Origin: Takakia lepidozioides
Taxonomy: Eukaryota > Streptophyta > Takakiopsida > Takakiales > Takakiaceae
Length of the DNA stretch: 64,000 bases
NCBI GenBank assembly: GCA_030704615.1
Contig: CM060733.1
Location: 48,298,001-48,362,000 of the forward strand
Reading direction: 5' to 3'
The position numbers and the translations under genes were made by a program. This document shows, piece after piece, positions 12,023 through 21,636 of this stretch. Numbering within the stretch: the first letter of the stretch is position 1; the number at the start of each line of letters is the position of its first letter. The notes beneath the pieces are model-generated. The model ran no database searches. It saw nothing but the letters and a program-made list of their open reading frames with translations, and was not told the DNA's origin.

Positions 12023-13340
12023 CTTGGTGACATCACCACCCACACACTCAATGGCCGCATAGGCCAAGTCACCTCCTGTTATTTCCTTCACACGCTCCCT
12101 AACATCTTCCTTACGATAATTGATCACCTTGTCTGCTCCAAGGGCTTTAAGTTCTTCTATCTGCTCACTGCAGCGTACCAAATTTATCGTCTGCGATCCA
12201 CCCCCACCCTGTTATGTCACTTTGCAGTTGCTCTCATCCATATCATTTTTTAATATAGCTGATCCCACATACTGCAAACCCAGTCAGGAAACTCTTTTAG
12301 CCTTCTGTAAGATGAGCTCGGTTCCGAGAATGTATGAGGGGAGGAGTAGAATTCAGCCAGGTGTGCAGTTTACGTTGGAAGTGCTCATTGCAGGCCAGCA
12401 ATTTCAACCATAATCACACAGAAGGAGCAGCAGACTGCAATCATGTGGCTTACTAAGGAATAAACCTTACCTTAATTCCTTGGTGGCGTGCCAGTTGAAT
12501 AACCATGCGTCCAAGAACAGATCCTGCAGCTGACTGCAACAGGTACTTGCCCTTTGGCACCTTCAACTCTTCCAGCATTGCGTAAGCTGCCTTCAATCCC
12601 GACATTTACAAATTGAATACTTCACACCATAAATCTTACCAACATGAAGAAACGCACCATTTACAAGCATCGGTTCAATAATTCCTCCAGTCTGGGAGAA
12701 CTAATGTCTGCACATCTAACAATAGCCAATATATAACCCCTGCAATAGACAGATATTAACATAAAGGTGAATTGATTGAAAACTTTTCAACCACCCAAAC
12801 CCCAGTGGCGAATGCCAGACAAGTTGGTCTTGGGGATTGATTTGTTTCCAATATTTGTGAGCTGCAATGTTTCTGAATAAGGTACAAAGGCTCCTTTTGT
12901 TTTGAGAAGAGCAGACATGCCCTATCTGCGGTAATGTTCTACAGTTTCAAAAACCTTTAGGGGATTGTTCTCAAATACCGCTTGCAACAAGCACTCAAGT
13001 AAACAGAAATTTGGGTGCGTAGAGCTGCTCACTATCCATCTAGCATGGCAAGTCTGCATTGGACAGAATCCAGCACTGCAATTTCCCCCAGAGAGAATGT
13101 ACCCCTGCCTGGGATACAGAGAGACAAACCTGTCCAGGGGTTGATTAAGAATTGCGATGCAGTCTCATTAGAGATGGAGTCGGGAATGGGGAAGACGGCC
13201 TGGGCAGGCACCACAATGTATTCTTGCCAAGTTCCTTCCCCTGTCTAAGCGGACTCAGTCAGCGGGAACACACGCTGGCCCACCTCCAAGTGGGTCACAT
13301 TTTCCCCGACTTGCAACCTCACCATCTTCTGGTTACAGTG
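12023..13340 (-). pseudogene. Captured quinone oxidoreductase-like gene fragment (zinc-independent MDR family)
   Basis: Three minus-strand exons can be joined. Exon 1 (about 13340-13130) has QVGENVTHLEVGQRVFP and WQEYIVVPAQAVFPIPDSIS. Exon 2 (12586-12471) has AMLEELKVPKGKYLLQSAAG, then SVLGRMVIQLARHQGIK. Exon 3 (12190-12023) has EELKALGADKVINYRKEDV, then AAIECVGGDVTK. These match the GroES-like and NAD(P)-binding halves of medium-chain reductases that reduce quinones or enones with NADPH. Splice sites and phases are intact. The one lesion seen is an in-frame TAG near 13247, after PLTESA. The N-terminus and the C-terminal third are absent. Lying wholly inside the CACTA, it is best read as a transposon-captured copy. 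Confidence 0.8.
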
Positions 13341-13954
13341 TGAGGGGGGCTAGGATGTGTGTAACTTTATCCACTATTGAAGTCTTGCATGTATGATACG
13401 GTTACACTCCTTCACCCTCAAAGTAACTGAAACTGCAATGGAGTTCAGCACAACCTGTAAACCGCAAACCTTGCAGACGAGACTAGAGGGAGTAGTTGCC
13501 AATATCTGTCACTGTCTGTTTTTATGTGTCTTTATACAAACTCAGTAAAAGAACAAGGAAGACACTTATTATATCCAGGGATAGAGAAAGAAAAAAAATG
13601 ATATTTAGACATTGCTTGCCCCAGTAGTCTTCAAGCCAAGTTAATGCTTGTACCAATTTTTGAAAGAGCAGAAAAGACTAAAAGATGGGACAGCAGCAAA
13701 AACAAAGAGGCCCACTACCATAGTGGAAGGGGCCACGAATCCCAAGAATGAAATTTAACCCTGGTGCATTCTAGCATTTCTTTCTCAAAGAAGCCCTTTA
13801 CCATGACTTGATGACATCCATCTGCTGTGACTATGCATACAGAAATGCGGGTGTAAAGAAGGGGGAAGAGTACAATTGCAGGCACCATAACTTGCAGAAT
13901 TCAACCTGAAAATTTAGGGACGACTCTGATAACAGGGAAAACAGGCTGAAATGT

Positions 13955-15060
13955 GTTGAGGAAGGTGCTCATAGGTCTCCAAGGCCTCCATCTCGCGCCC
14001 TTGCTGTGCATATCCTGCAATCATCGCACTCCACGACACCACATCTCATTCAGCCATACTTTTGAACACTCCCTTTGCATCCTTGATGCACCCACATTTT
14101 GCATACATATCCACGAGAGTACTATTCAGAATGACATCGTGTACAATTCCAGCTCTGACAATGTCACCATGGACCTCTTTGCCCTTTTCCAGGGCTTCCA
14201 GCCTTGCACATGATCACCCCTTCTGCCATCATTTGATCATAGGTCTCCAAAGCCTCCTTCCCGCGGCCTTGCTGTGCATACCCCGCAAGCATCATTCAGC
14301 CATAGTTGCAAACTCCCTTCGCATCCGCGATGCACCCACATTTCGCATACATGTCCACGAGGGTATTGTTCAGAATGACGTCGGGTACAATTCCAGCTCT
14401 GATGATGTCACCATGAACCTCTTTGCCCTTTTCCAGGGCTGCCATGCTCGCACACGCGTTGCATATACAAACGAACGTGGCCAGGTCTATGTGACCAGGT
14501 CTGGCTTTACCCCTTCCTGCATCATCGCATCATTTGCTCATAGGTCTCCAATGCCTCTATCCCGCATCCATGTTGGAGAATATCCCGCCATCATCACACT
14601 CCAGGACACGACATTTCGTTCAGCCATATTCTCAAACACTCCCTTTGTATCTCAATACTGTCACATTTGGCATACATGCCCACGAGGGTATTGTTCAAAA
14701 TGACATCGGGTACAATTTCAAATTTGACAATGGCACCATGGACCTTTTACCCTTCTCCAGGGGTGCCAGGCTCGCACACGTATTGCAAACACACACACGA
14801 ACGTGATCCGGTCTGGCTTCACCCCTTCCCGCATTATTTGCTCATATGTCTCCGAAGCCTCTATACCATGCCCCTGCTGTGCATATCCTTGCCCTTCCTG
14901 CATCATTTGCTCAAGAATAAGCTCAAGAAAGCTGCATGAGTTGCTCAAGAATAGGTCGCAAAGCCTCAATCCCACGCCCCTGCATTGCATATCCTGCGAT
15001 TGTCGCGTTCCATGACACAAGTTCTTATTGCTAGGGCTCGATACTAAGAAAACAAATGGT
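13955..15060 (-). pseudogene. Captured PPR-repeat gene fragment
   Basis: Minus-strand pentatricopeptide-repeat remnants. About 14920-14800 reads GYAQQGHGIEASETYEQIM followed by REGVKPDRITFVCV, a typical PPR helix pair. The EALETYEQ-type block recurs near 13980, 14245, 14540, 14850 and 14955, which implies about five PLS-type units. Frames shift between units, so this is not a working protein. PPR proteins bind organellar RNA. It lies next to a copy of the AGGGACGACTCTGATAACAG repeat module (13895-13975) and inside the CACTA element. Confidence 0.75.
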
Positions 15061-15749
15061 AGCGTGGGAGACAAAAGAGGCTAAGTCCCAGCCCTCTGTG
15101 TTCACGGCTGAACGCGGGCAACCTTAAAGCAATTTTTAAAAAAAATTAACCTTTGCACTTTGTGTCATTCCATTGACGCAAGTTCTTAGATGGATGAGGT
15201 CATCCAATAGATGAACCCATTCATGTATATGCCTTAAGATGCCCACGTGTAGTGATGTAGTCATATAAACATAGCCGTGAAACCTCATGTAGTCATGTAG
15301 TCACAAGCTTCTATGGCATGTCATCAATGTGTAGTAATGGTGTAGTCATTTAGTCATACACTCATATGAACGTGTTTGACGTGTAGTAGTGCGTATGACT
15401 ACTAGTTATATAAACCAAGCCTGTGTTCTTGGTCAACAATGTTTGACCGTAGCTCCTAGTCATGTAGTAATATGTATGACTTCATTAGATTAAAATATAC
15501 TAAAATGCGCCCAACAACGGGTTTCATCACTTTGTAGTCACATATATAGTCATGGTTACCAGGTTTATATCACCCGTAGTCATAAAAACGACAATCTGTA
15601 GTAGTGTTTCCAAGTTTACAGAGTCAAGACTGTACCACCACTTTGCAACAAACTCACAGGGCGCCTCTACTGTCCTACTCCATGCACATAGACCATGTAA
15701 ATATGCATACACATATACATATACTAATACATGTGGTGCAGGTATTCAT

Positions 15750-16712
15750 ATTACCAAGCGCCTTGCCAGTCCAGCCATCCCTGCTCTTCCAACCCTCGAT
15801 GGGTTGGTAACACTGGATCGTGCTCTCTTCATGTTCTCACTCTCTTTCTGCCCCTTGGGGGACTCCCAATACTTCACCAATGCATCCCAATGGGTGGACT
15901 CTACACTCGGAGGGCATGAACCTCCAGCCTTCCACCCCAACTTCAGTTTTTGGCGGTACACTTTTACAATCCTCCCACATGCTGCATGGAATTTGGATAC
16001 GCTCATAGGTTGAGGATTGTACTCAAATCCTCGTCCATGGCTTCCTTAACCTTGGCCATGTCACTGGGTTCTTGCTTGTCTGCTAGCAAAATGCTAGGAT
16101 CAAGATATCTGATGCACAATCCCCGCATCGAGCTCTGCCAGTAATCCTTCCCCTCACACCCCTGGTCTACTGCCCCCTTAGAGTTTAGTTGTACCTTGTG
16201 CACCTTCAGCCCAGTGGCCTTTCGGGATTTGGCATTAGTGTCTTGTGCCTTTGAAGCCTGCCTCTTTGCACGTTTTTGTCTGCAGCCTCAGAATGCACAT
16301 CCCCTTGCTGTGTGGAATCGTGATCATCACCATGAGGGGGTGTGAATGGAGGAGGACCACCATTAAAAGGGGGGCCTGCCTGCCCACCAGCAGTGGGACA
16401 AGGAGGTGCCCAAGTTTGGGCAGCTCTTTGTACCCTTGCTCCATTACCTCCGGAATTGGACCCACCTAGTATCCATGACCATGAATTGGTTGTGGGTAGT
16501 GGGGCAGTGGGCTACTGCCAGGTAGGCGGTCCTTGCTGCAGCGTTTGCCCACCTATGGACTGTACCCATGGCCCATTCGGGGCTTGTTGCACCCATGTCG
16601 TAGGTGGACCAGCAGCAGGAGCCACAGCCTGAGGTCCCCCTTCCTTTGCACGCTTTGATGCAGCCTAACACAAGCCCCTCCACCCCACAGAGTTGGAACT
16701 TAAGGAAGAAAG
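15750..16712 (-). pseudogene. TNPA-like / Ptta-En/Spm transposase gene, 5' half
   Basis: Minus-strand 16000-15755 contains STHWDALVKYWESPKGQKES and KRARSSVTNPSRVGRAGMAG, the signature of the plant Ptta/En/Spm transposase domain. An exon would end at LARRL with a GTAATA donor at about 15766. Upstream (16700-16230), one frame is Pro/Gly-rich (GGQAGPPFNGGPPPFTPPHG), as in the N-terminal part of these proteins. The gene is cut about 140 bases further on by the nested CACTA, and its 3' half resumes at 8185. Some frames are broken. Confidence 0.6.
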
Positions 16713-17339
16713 GAAGTGGCATGGCAAAAGTTCAACCTGCATGCTAGCAATGAATGCATACAGACCTTGGCCCAATGTGCTTTAAAATGTTTGGCATCCG
16801 ATGTTGTGAATGCATGGAACGTCATGCTCTGGCAACCTTGCAATGACCCACATCCATTTCCATATTACAAAATGTACACTGCCCATTCCAAAATACCCTC
16901 CCTCATGCATTCAGGGCCGAGTCTGATGAGAGGGCAAAGTAGACTGAATTTAAACTCAGTGGGGGTAAGCCTATCTGTACCCATTGTTGTAATTGAAAAA
17001 CCTCTGACAAAACCAAGCTGTATTGCAGCTGACTCCCTCCCTCTCTCTGAAAATCTAAACTATCCGGGGTTTTCTAAGCAGACAGACCCTCTCGTCAAAT
17101 CTACCAAGGGAATTCTACCTGTACCTTTGTTGACCAAACAATGTGGGCGCAGGGTCAATGGGCACGGCAAACAACGGCAAACAACATCTTGGGAGTACAC
17201 TCATTCTTACAGGTACAATTTAATGTTGATAGATCTGACAAGAAAGTCTCGCTGCTTAAAAAAACCCCTTTCATTATTCAATAAGTTGAAGAGGAAGGTG
17301 CTATCACCACCACCCAACATGTTAACTTCCACAAATTCA
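16713..17339. other. CACTA interior with one isolated repeat module
   Basis: No gene recognised. A single copy of the GGGCCGAGTCTGATGAGAGG module sits near 16914-16933, ahead of the regular array. Confidence 0.45.
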
Positions 17340-18590
17340 ACATGCAGTTGACAGGGCCGAGTCTGATGAGAGGGCAAAACAGGCTGCAATACGTCAAAGA
17401 AGAAGGTGCCCTCACAACCACCCAACCTGCTAACTTGCAGAATTCAACATGCATTCAGGGCCAAGTCTCATGACAGGGCAAAACAGGTGGCAATAGGTAG
17501 AAGAAGAAGGTGCCCTCACCATCATCCAGCCAGCTACCTTATAGAATTCAACATGCATTCAGGGCCGAGTCTGATGACAGGGAAAAACAAGCTGCAATAC
17601 GACAAGGAAGAAGGTACCACCACCCAACCAGCTAACTTACAGAATTCAACATGCATTCAGGGCCGAGTCTGATGACAGGGCAAGACAGGCTTCAATAGGT
17701 CAACGAAGAAGGTGCCCTCACCACCACCCAGCCAGCTAACTTGTAGAATTCAACATGCATTTGATAGGGCCGAGTTTGATGATAGGGCAAAACATAACGC
17801 AAGTACGTCAAAGAAGAAGGTGCCCTCACCACCACCCAACCAGCTAACTTTAGGGTTTAACATGCATTCAGGGCTGAGTCTGATGAGAGGGCAAACCATG
17901 CAACAGTAGGTCAAAGAATAAGGTGCCCTCACCACCACGGAACCAGCTAACTTCAGAATGGCAACATGCATTCAGGGCCGAGTCTGATGAGAGGGCAAAA
18001 TAGGCTGCAAATAGGTCAAAGAAGAAGCTGCCCCCACCACCACCCAACCTGCTAACTTGTAGAATTCAACATGCACTCAAGGCTGAGTCTGATGAGAGGG
18101 AAAAAAAGTGTCTGGCCGTCAAAGAAGAAGGTGCCCTCACCACCACCCAACCACCTAACTCCAAAATTCATCTTGCGTTCACGGCCGAGTCTGATGAGAG
18201 GGCAAAACAGGCTGCAATAGGTTGAAGAAGAAGGTGCCCTCACCACCACCCAACCAGCTAACTTATAGAATTCATCATGCATTCAGGGACAAGTTTGATG
18301 ACAGGGCAAAACATGTTGCAATAGATCAAAGAAGAAGGTGCCCTCACCACCACCCAACCAGCTAACTTTAGGGTTTAACATGCATTCACGGCTGAGTCTG
18401 ATGAGAGGGCAAAACAGGCTGCAATAGGTCAAAGAAGAAGGTGCCCTCATCACCACCCAATCAGCTAACTTTAGGGTTTAACATACATTCACGGCTAAGT
18501 CTGATGAGAGGGCAAAACATGCTGCAATAGGTTGAAGAAGAAGGTGCCCTCACCACCACCCAACCAGCGTACTTACAAAATTAAACATGG
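17340..18590. repeat. 104-bp minisatellite, about 12 units
   Basis: Units of 100-110 bases share GCCGAGTCTGATGAGAGGGC, then GAAGAAGGTGCCCTCACCAC, CACCCAACCAGCTAACTT and AATTCAACATGCATTCA. Core positions are near 17356, 17459, 17561, 17661, 17767, 17871, 17975, 18083, 18184, 18287, 18390 and 18495. The module resembles part of the 577-bp repeat (AGGGCCGATTCTGATAAGAG ... GAAGAAGGTGCC), so the array probably arose by local amplification of that piece. Confidence 0.9.
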
Positions 18591-18647
18591 TCAAAAACTA
18601 GGTTTGTAAGACTCGTACGAAAGGTAATGTGACTTACCTTGGAAGAG

Positions 18648-18651
<4 letters not shown>

Positions 18652-18688
<37 letters not shown>
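18652..18688. repeat. (TA)n microsatellite
   Basis: A run of about 18 TA dinucleotides at the downstream end of the minus-strand hypothetical gene. Confidence 0.95.
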
Positions 18689-18689
<1 letters not shown>

Positions 18690-18691
<2 letters not shown>

Positions 18692-19753
18692 TAGCGAGAG
18701 GTCTTAGGGATCCCACCGCCATCTTGTTAGCCTCCTTAGTGGGGGTGACAGTCCTAGGCCACTTGGCAGGAGTCATTTGTGGACGAGCTGGCTCAAGCTT
18801 GTTAGCACTGTCCACGTCCTCCTCCTCCACGTTCTCGCTCTCTAGTGAGTAGTCTGCACTACGCGTTGCAGCACTATCCTCCTCCGAGTTCTTCTCCAAG
18901 TCGCTCGACTCCTTCTCCCCCACCCCTATGTGAACATGAGTATTTGCACTCAAACGACTACTTCTTCGCAATGGGCCATTCCACACAAAATGGGCTTTTC
19001 TCGAGGCGCACTCTTTCTCTCTACAGTAGGAACTCGGAGAACATTAACAAGAGAGGGAGTCAGCAGTGTGTAAAGCTCCTTATGCATAAAACGCGAGAGA
19101 CTGTGTGTGTGAGTAGAAAAAAAGTGAGAGACCTGTCGCGACGTTGTCCATGTCTCGGGTTGCATCGGACGGTCCACATCCATCCAGTGGTGGAGATGGG
19201 ATGTGGACACGTCGTTTTTTTTCATAATAAAAACCAGGGTATAAAGTAACCAGTACCTTAGTGTCCATAACAACTGCTGATTGCTGACATGGCAGTCAGT
19301 GAGGGGCTATTGTAATCTAGGGACGTCGTTTATGTAACACCAGCGAGTTTGGCGGATGGCAACGCAGGGGAGGCTACGTTGGGCCACGAACGAGGGGGAG
19401 CGCAATGCAAGTGTTACTTGAGCAAATGAGGAGCTGAGAATGTGAGCCAAACAATGAAGAAGGAGGGGAGCACTGCATGTAGAGTAGTGGAGCGTAGAGA
19501 CTGCATTGACTTACCCAGGACTGCCCTTCTGTTGCCATTGTAACAACCAGGCTTTGTTCTCGGCTATTCTTTGGGCACGGAAGGCTTCGTATGCGAGCAT
19601 CCCATCCTCTTCTCCTGGGGTAAGTGACTCCTCTTCTCCCCCACCATTAGCTTCAGCAACGACTCTTGCCAAATCGCCTCCAGTGTAATCGTCATTCTTG
19701 TGTTTTGGGCTGCGTTCGCTATCTGCCATAGAAGGACTCTCGGCCTTTTGCAA
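18690..19753 (-). CDS. Hypothetical acidic protein with RRSSRL motif, two exons
   Basis: Exon 1 (19753-19515) encodes an acidic start followed by YEAFRAQRIAENKAWLLQWQ. It ends at a strong donor (TGG|GTAAGT). Exon 2 starts after CTACTGTAG at 19020, and the phase-2 junction keeps the frame. It then encodes FVWNGPLRRSSRL followed by an acidic Ser/Glu-rich stretch with DLEKNSEEDSAATRSAD. The C-terminal end is unclear because the frame runs into the TA repeat. The YEAFRxxRIxEN and RRSSRL combination recalls plant chromatin-associated or transposon-related proteins, but I cannot assign a family. It sits inside the CACTA region and may be captured host sequence. Confidence 0.4.
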
Positions 19754-20588
19754 AAATGGGAAGAGAGAGTATAGTACTACACCCTACAATGTCAACATTC
19801 ACTGCTGATTGATGGCTTAGGCTGTAGATACAAGCACATGACAACAAATGGGCTGACGCTTGATGCCAAGAAGAGATGCAACGAATAGGCTGGGCTGTTG
19901 CTCACCACCTTAAGGATATCCAATCTTAAAGCAATATACATTGTAGCTAGAAGTAGGGTCTGCTAGCTCATTAAATGAGTGGTTAAATCCGCTCCAAATA
20001 TTACTAGGAAAGTGGTTTGTAGATGACAACAGTAATGTTTTTCTATTTTCTGCACTGTCACAGTCATACTCACTCTTAGTGTAGTTGTAAAGTAGAATGA
20101 TGACCTCTGAAACAACCACTCACAAAGTGGGTTTTTACAAGTCTGTGAGTAGTGACAGTAGGTTGCTGTAAGTCCTTCTTAGGGACTTAGTCTATTAATC
20201 CTGATTCTCCCCCTCATACCAGGCAAGGAATTCCTTAGCATCATGGAGCCTGACAGAGCGGCTGCCCACCTGCTCCGGTGTCGAGAGCGTGACGATGCTC
20301 TTGTGGTTATAGACACCTCAGTAATGGGAAGTGGTTGAAACCACTTGCTACTCCACGTGTAATAATTCATATTTTATTTGTGATTTATGATTTGGAAATA
20401 TATTTTAATTAATAAATATAATATTCCACGTGGACGGGGACAGTGTACACATTGATCTTGAGTGGTTAAAGACACCTCATTGATTTGTACCACTTTGACA
20501 GTGGTGGAGAGTGGGTGGTGAAAGATACTGCAGTAATTGGAACCACTATTCTAGTGGTTGCTCATGAGTGGTTGCCTACACAACAGTG

Positions 20589-21548
20589 ATTGGTAAGTAG
20601 CATCAATGTGTTTCCAAGCCTTTGAATCAGCTGCATGGCGCACAAGGCCATCGTTGCTTGCATTCCGATTGTGCCAGGTCATTAATTCTGCAATAGAAGA
20701 GCATCTATACATACGCAAAATGCGTGGTATCAATGGAAAATGTCGAAGCACCTTAACAGGTACCTTGGATCTCCCCACATTTTTGAATCGTGCGCTTTGA
20801 CACTTGGGGCAACTCTCTAAAGTTTTCAAATCCCCCCTAAATAACACACATCCCTTTGGGAAAGCATCGATCTTTTCATAAGCAAGCCCAAGCTTGCTCA
20901 CCATGGTCTTTGCATGGTAGAAAGATGTGGGTAGTACGTTTGGTTGTGGCAACAAGGTTTTTTGCAGCAAAGAGAACATTTCCTCCGCAAAACCATTTGT
21001 AACCCCATGTGTTGCGCATAGATTCATTATAAGCATGGTGGCTGCAAGCTTAGAGGATTTAAACCTTCATATAAATGTAGACATGCCTCTTCCAATGAGA
21101 TGGGATCATCAGTGCGAGAGTCCCCACCCGCAACCGGGTCATGGGCTTCTTCTGGGGTGTTCGTGTCACATTGAACATCTATATCATCTAACTCCACTTT
21201 TGGCCCATTTGCAACTTCAGGTGTGTCTATGATCTGAAAGGTCTCTTGGATCATGCGCTGCACCTCAACATTCATGTCCAGTTGTCCATGTGTCCGGTGA
21301 GGCTGTCCTGCGATTCCGGCAACACGATCTCGATTAATCCCTCCATTTGCTGAAGCTACGTCCTGACCGACCTCCATGGCCTCCTCTTCCCATTCATCGT
21401 CAGAAGCATGCCTCCTTGCTCCTCTCCAGGATCTGAACGCAGGGGATCTGCCGTTGTCCATTAGATGTTTTCTCACTCTGTCTAACTTGACAGGTCGTCC
21501 TCCACCCTTACACTTCCTGCAAGGGCATGTGCACTTGTTGATACCATA
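20589..21548 (-). pseudogene. TNP2-like (En/Spm TNPD) CACTA transposase, N-terminal fragment
   Basis: The minus strand begins with the Cys-rich transposase-associated domain (NKCTCPCRKCKGG at about 21540). It continues through an acidic linker to the TNP2 core start: LPTSFYHAKTMVSKLGLAYE, VLFRGDLKTLESCPKCQ, then MTWHNRNASNDGLVRHAADS and AWKHIDATY. The match to plant CACTA TNP2 proteins is clear. The core is cut after HIDATY by the end of the neighbouring element at 20588, and the N-terminus abuts copia LTR sequence at 21549. The DDE catalytic region is absent, so the protein is non-functional. Confidence 0.85.
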
Positions 21549-21636
21549 CTACAAATTCAAAATGCTATTGCTTAGAGACTGCCACCTGTGTGACGGTTTG
21601 ATGGACTGCACTGTCACCTGTCAGTACTAGGTCCCT
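21549..21636 (-). repeat. Copia 3' LTR, minus orientation (piece 2)
   Basis: The reverse complement of this stretch matches LTR positions 24745-24832, from GACCTAGTACTGACAGG to GCATTTTGAATTTGTAG, with few differences. It is the middle of the same 3' LTR as 24015-24097 and 5308-5420. Confidence 0.85.

Larger units (their letters stand above)
8446..15606. mobile_element. CACTA transposon with captured host-gene fragments (Pack-CACTA type)
   Basis: The left end is CACTAGTACATATTAACGTT and the right end, reverse-complemented, is CACTACTACAGATTGTCGTT. The next 13 bases are nearly identical, giving 28 of 33 matches. The 3-bp duplication TTT flanks both ends (8443-8445 and 15607-15609). Subterminal GTAGTCAT/ATGACTAC motifs crowd 8450-8900 and 15200-15600. 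The 7161-bp interior has no transposase that I recognise. Instead it holds 577-bp tandem repeats, a quinone-oxidoreductase-like gene and PPR repeats. It is inserted in the TNPA-like gene of an older CACTA. Confidence 0.9.
5421..20588 (-). mobile_element. CACTA-like (En/Spm) element region, outer, with a nested younger CACTA
   Basis: Both ends are rich in short GAGTGGTT/AACCACTC subterminal motifs (5421-6300 and 19970-20588), a habit of CACTA elements. The left end reads CACTCTGGCAACTACTCAT; the right end, reverse-complemented, starts CACTG and shortly after has GGCAACCACTCAT. Between them lies a split TNPA-like gene on the minus strand. I could not find a clean 3-bp target duplication for this pair of ends, so the borders are approximate and some sequence may belong to other insertions. 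Confidence 0.45.

Noticed and set aside
13240-13270. A tiny intron removing the TAG in the oxidoreductase fragment
   Set aside because: The only GT-AG pair that would do so gives an intron of about 29 bases, too short for plant splicing.
15750-16006. Stand-alone small host gene
   Set aside because: The WDALVKYWESPKG signature belongs to the plant En/Spm transposase domain, and the frame continues into a transposon gene.
17340-18590. CRISPR-like array
   Set aside because: Units repeat over their whole length with no unique spacers, and this is a plant nuclear genome. It is a minisatellite.
19800-20588. Possible small CACTG-ended element with ATT at both sides
   Set aside because: ATT flanks both ends and each begins CACTG, but beyond CACTGyTG the termini do not match. 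The GAGTGGTT motifs also tie the right end to 5421-6300 instead. Evidence is too weak to call.
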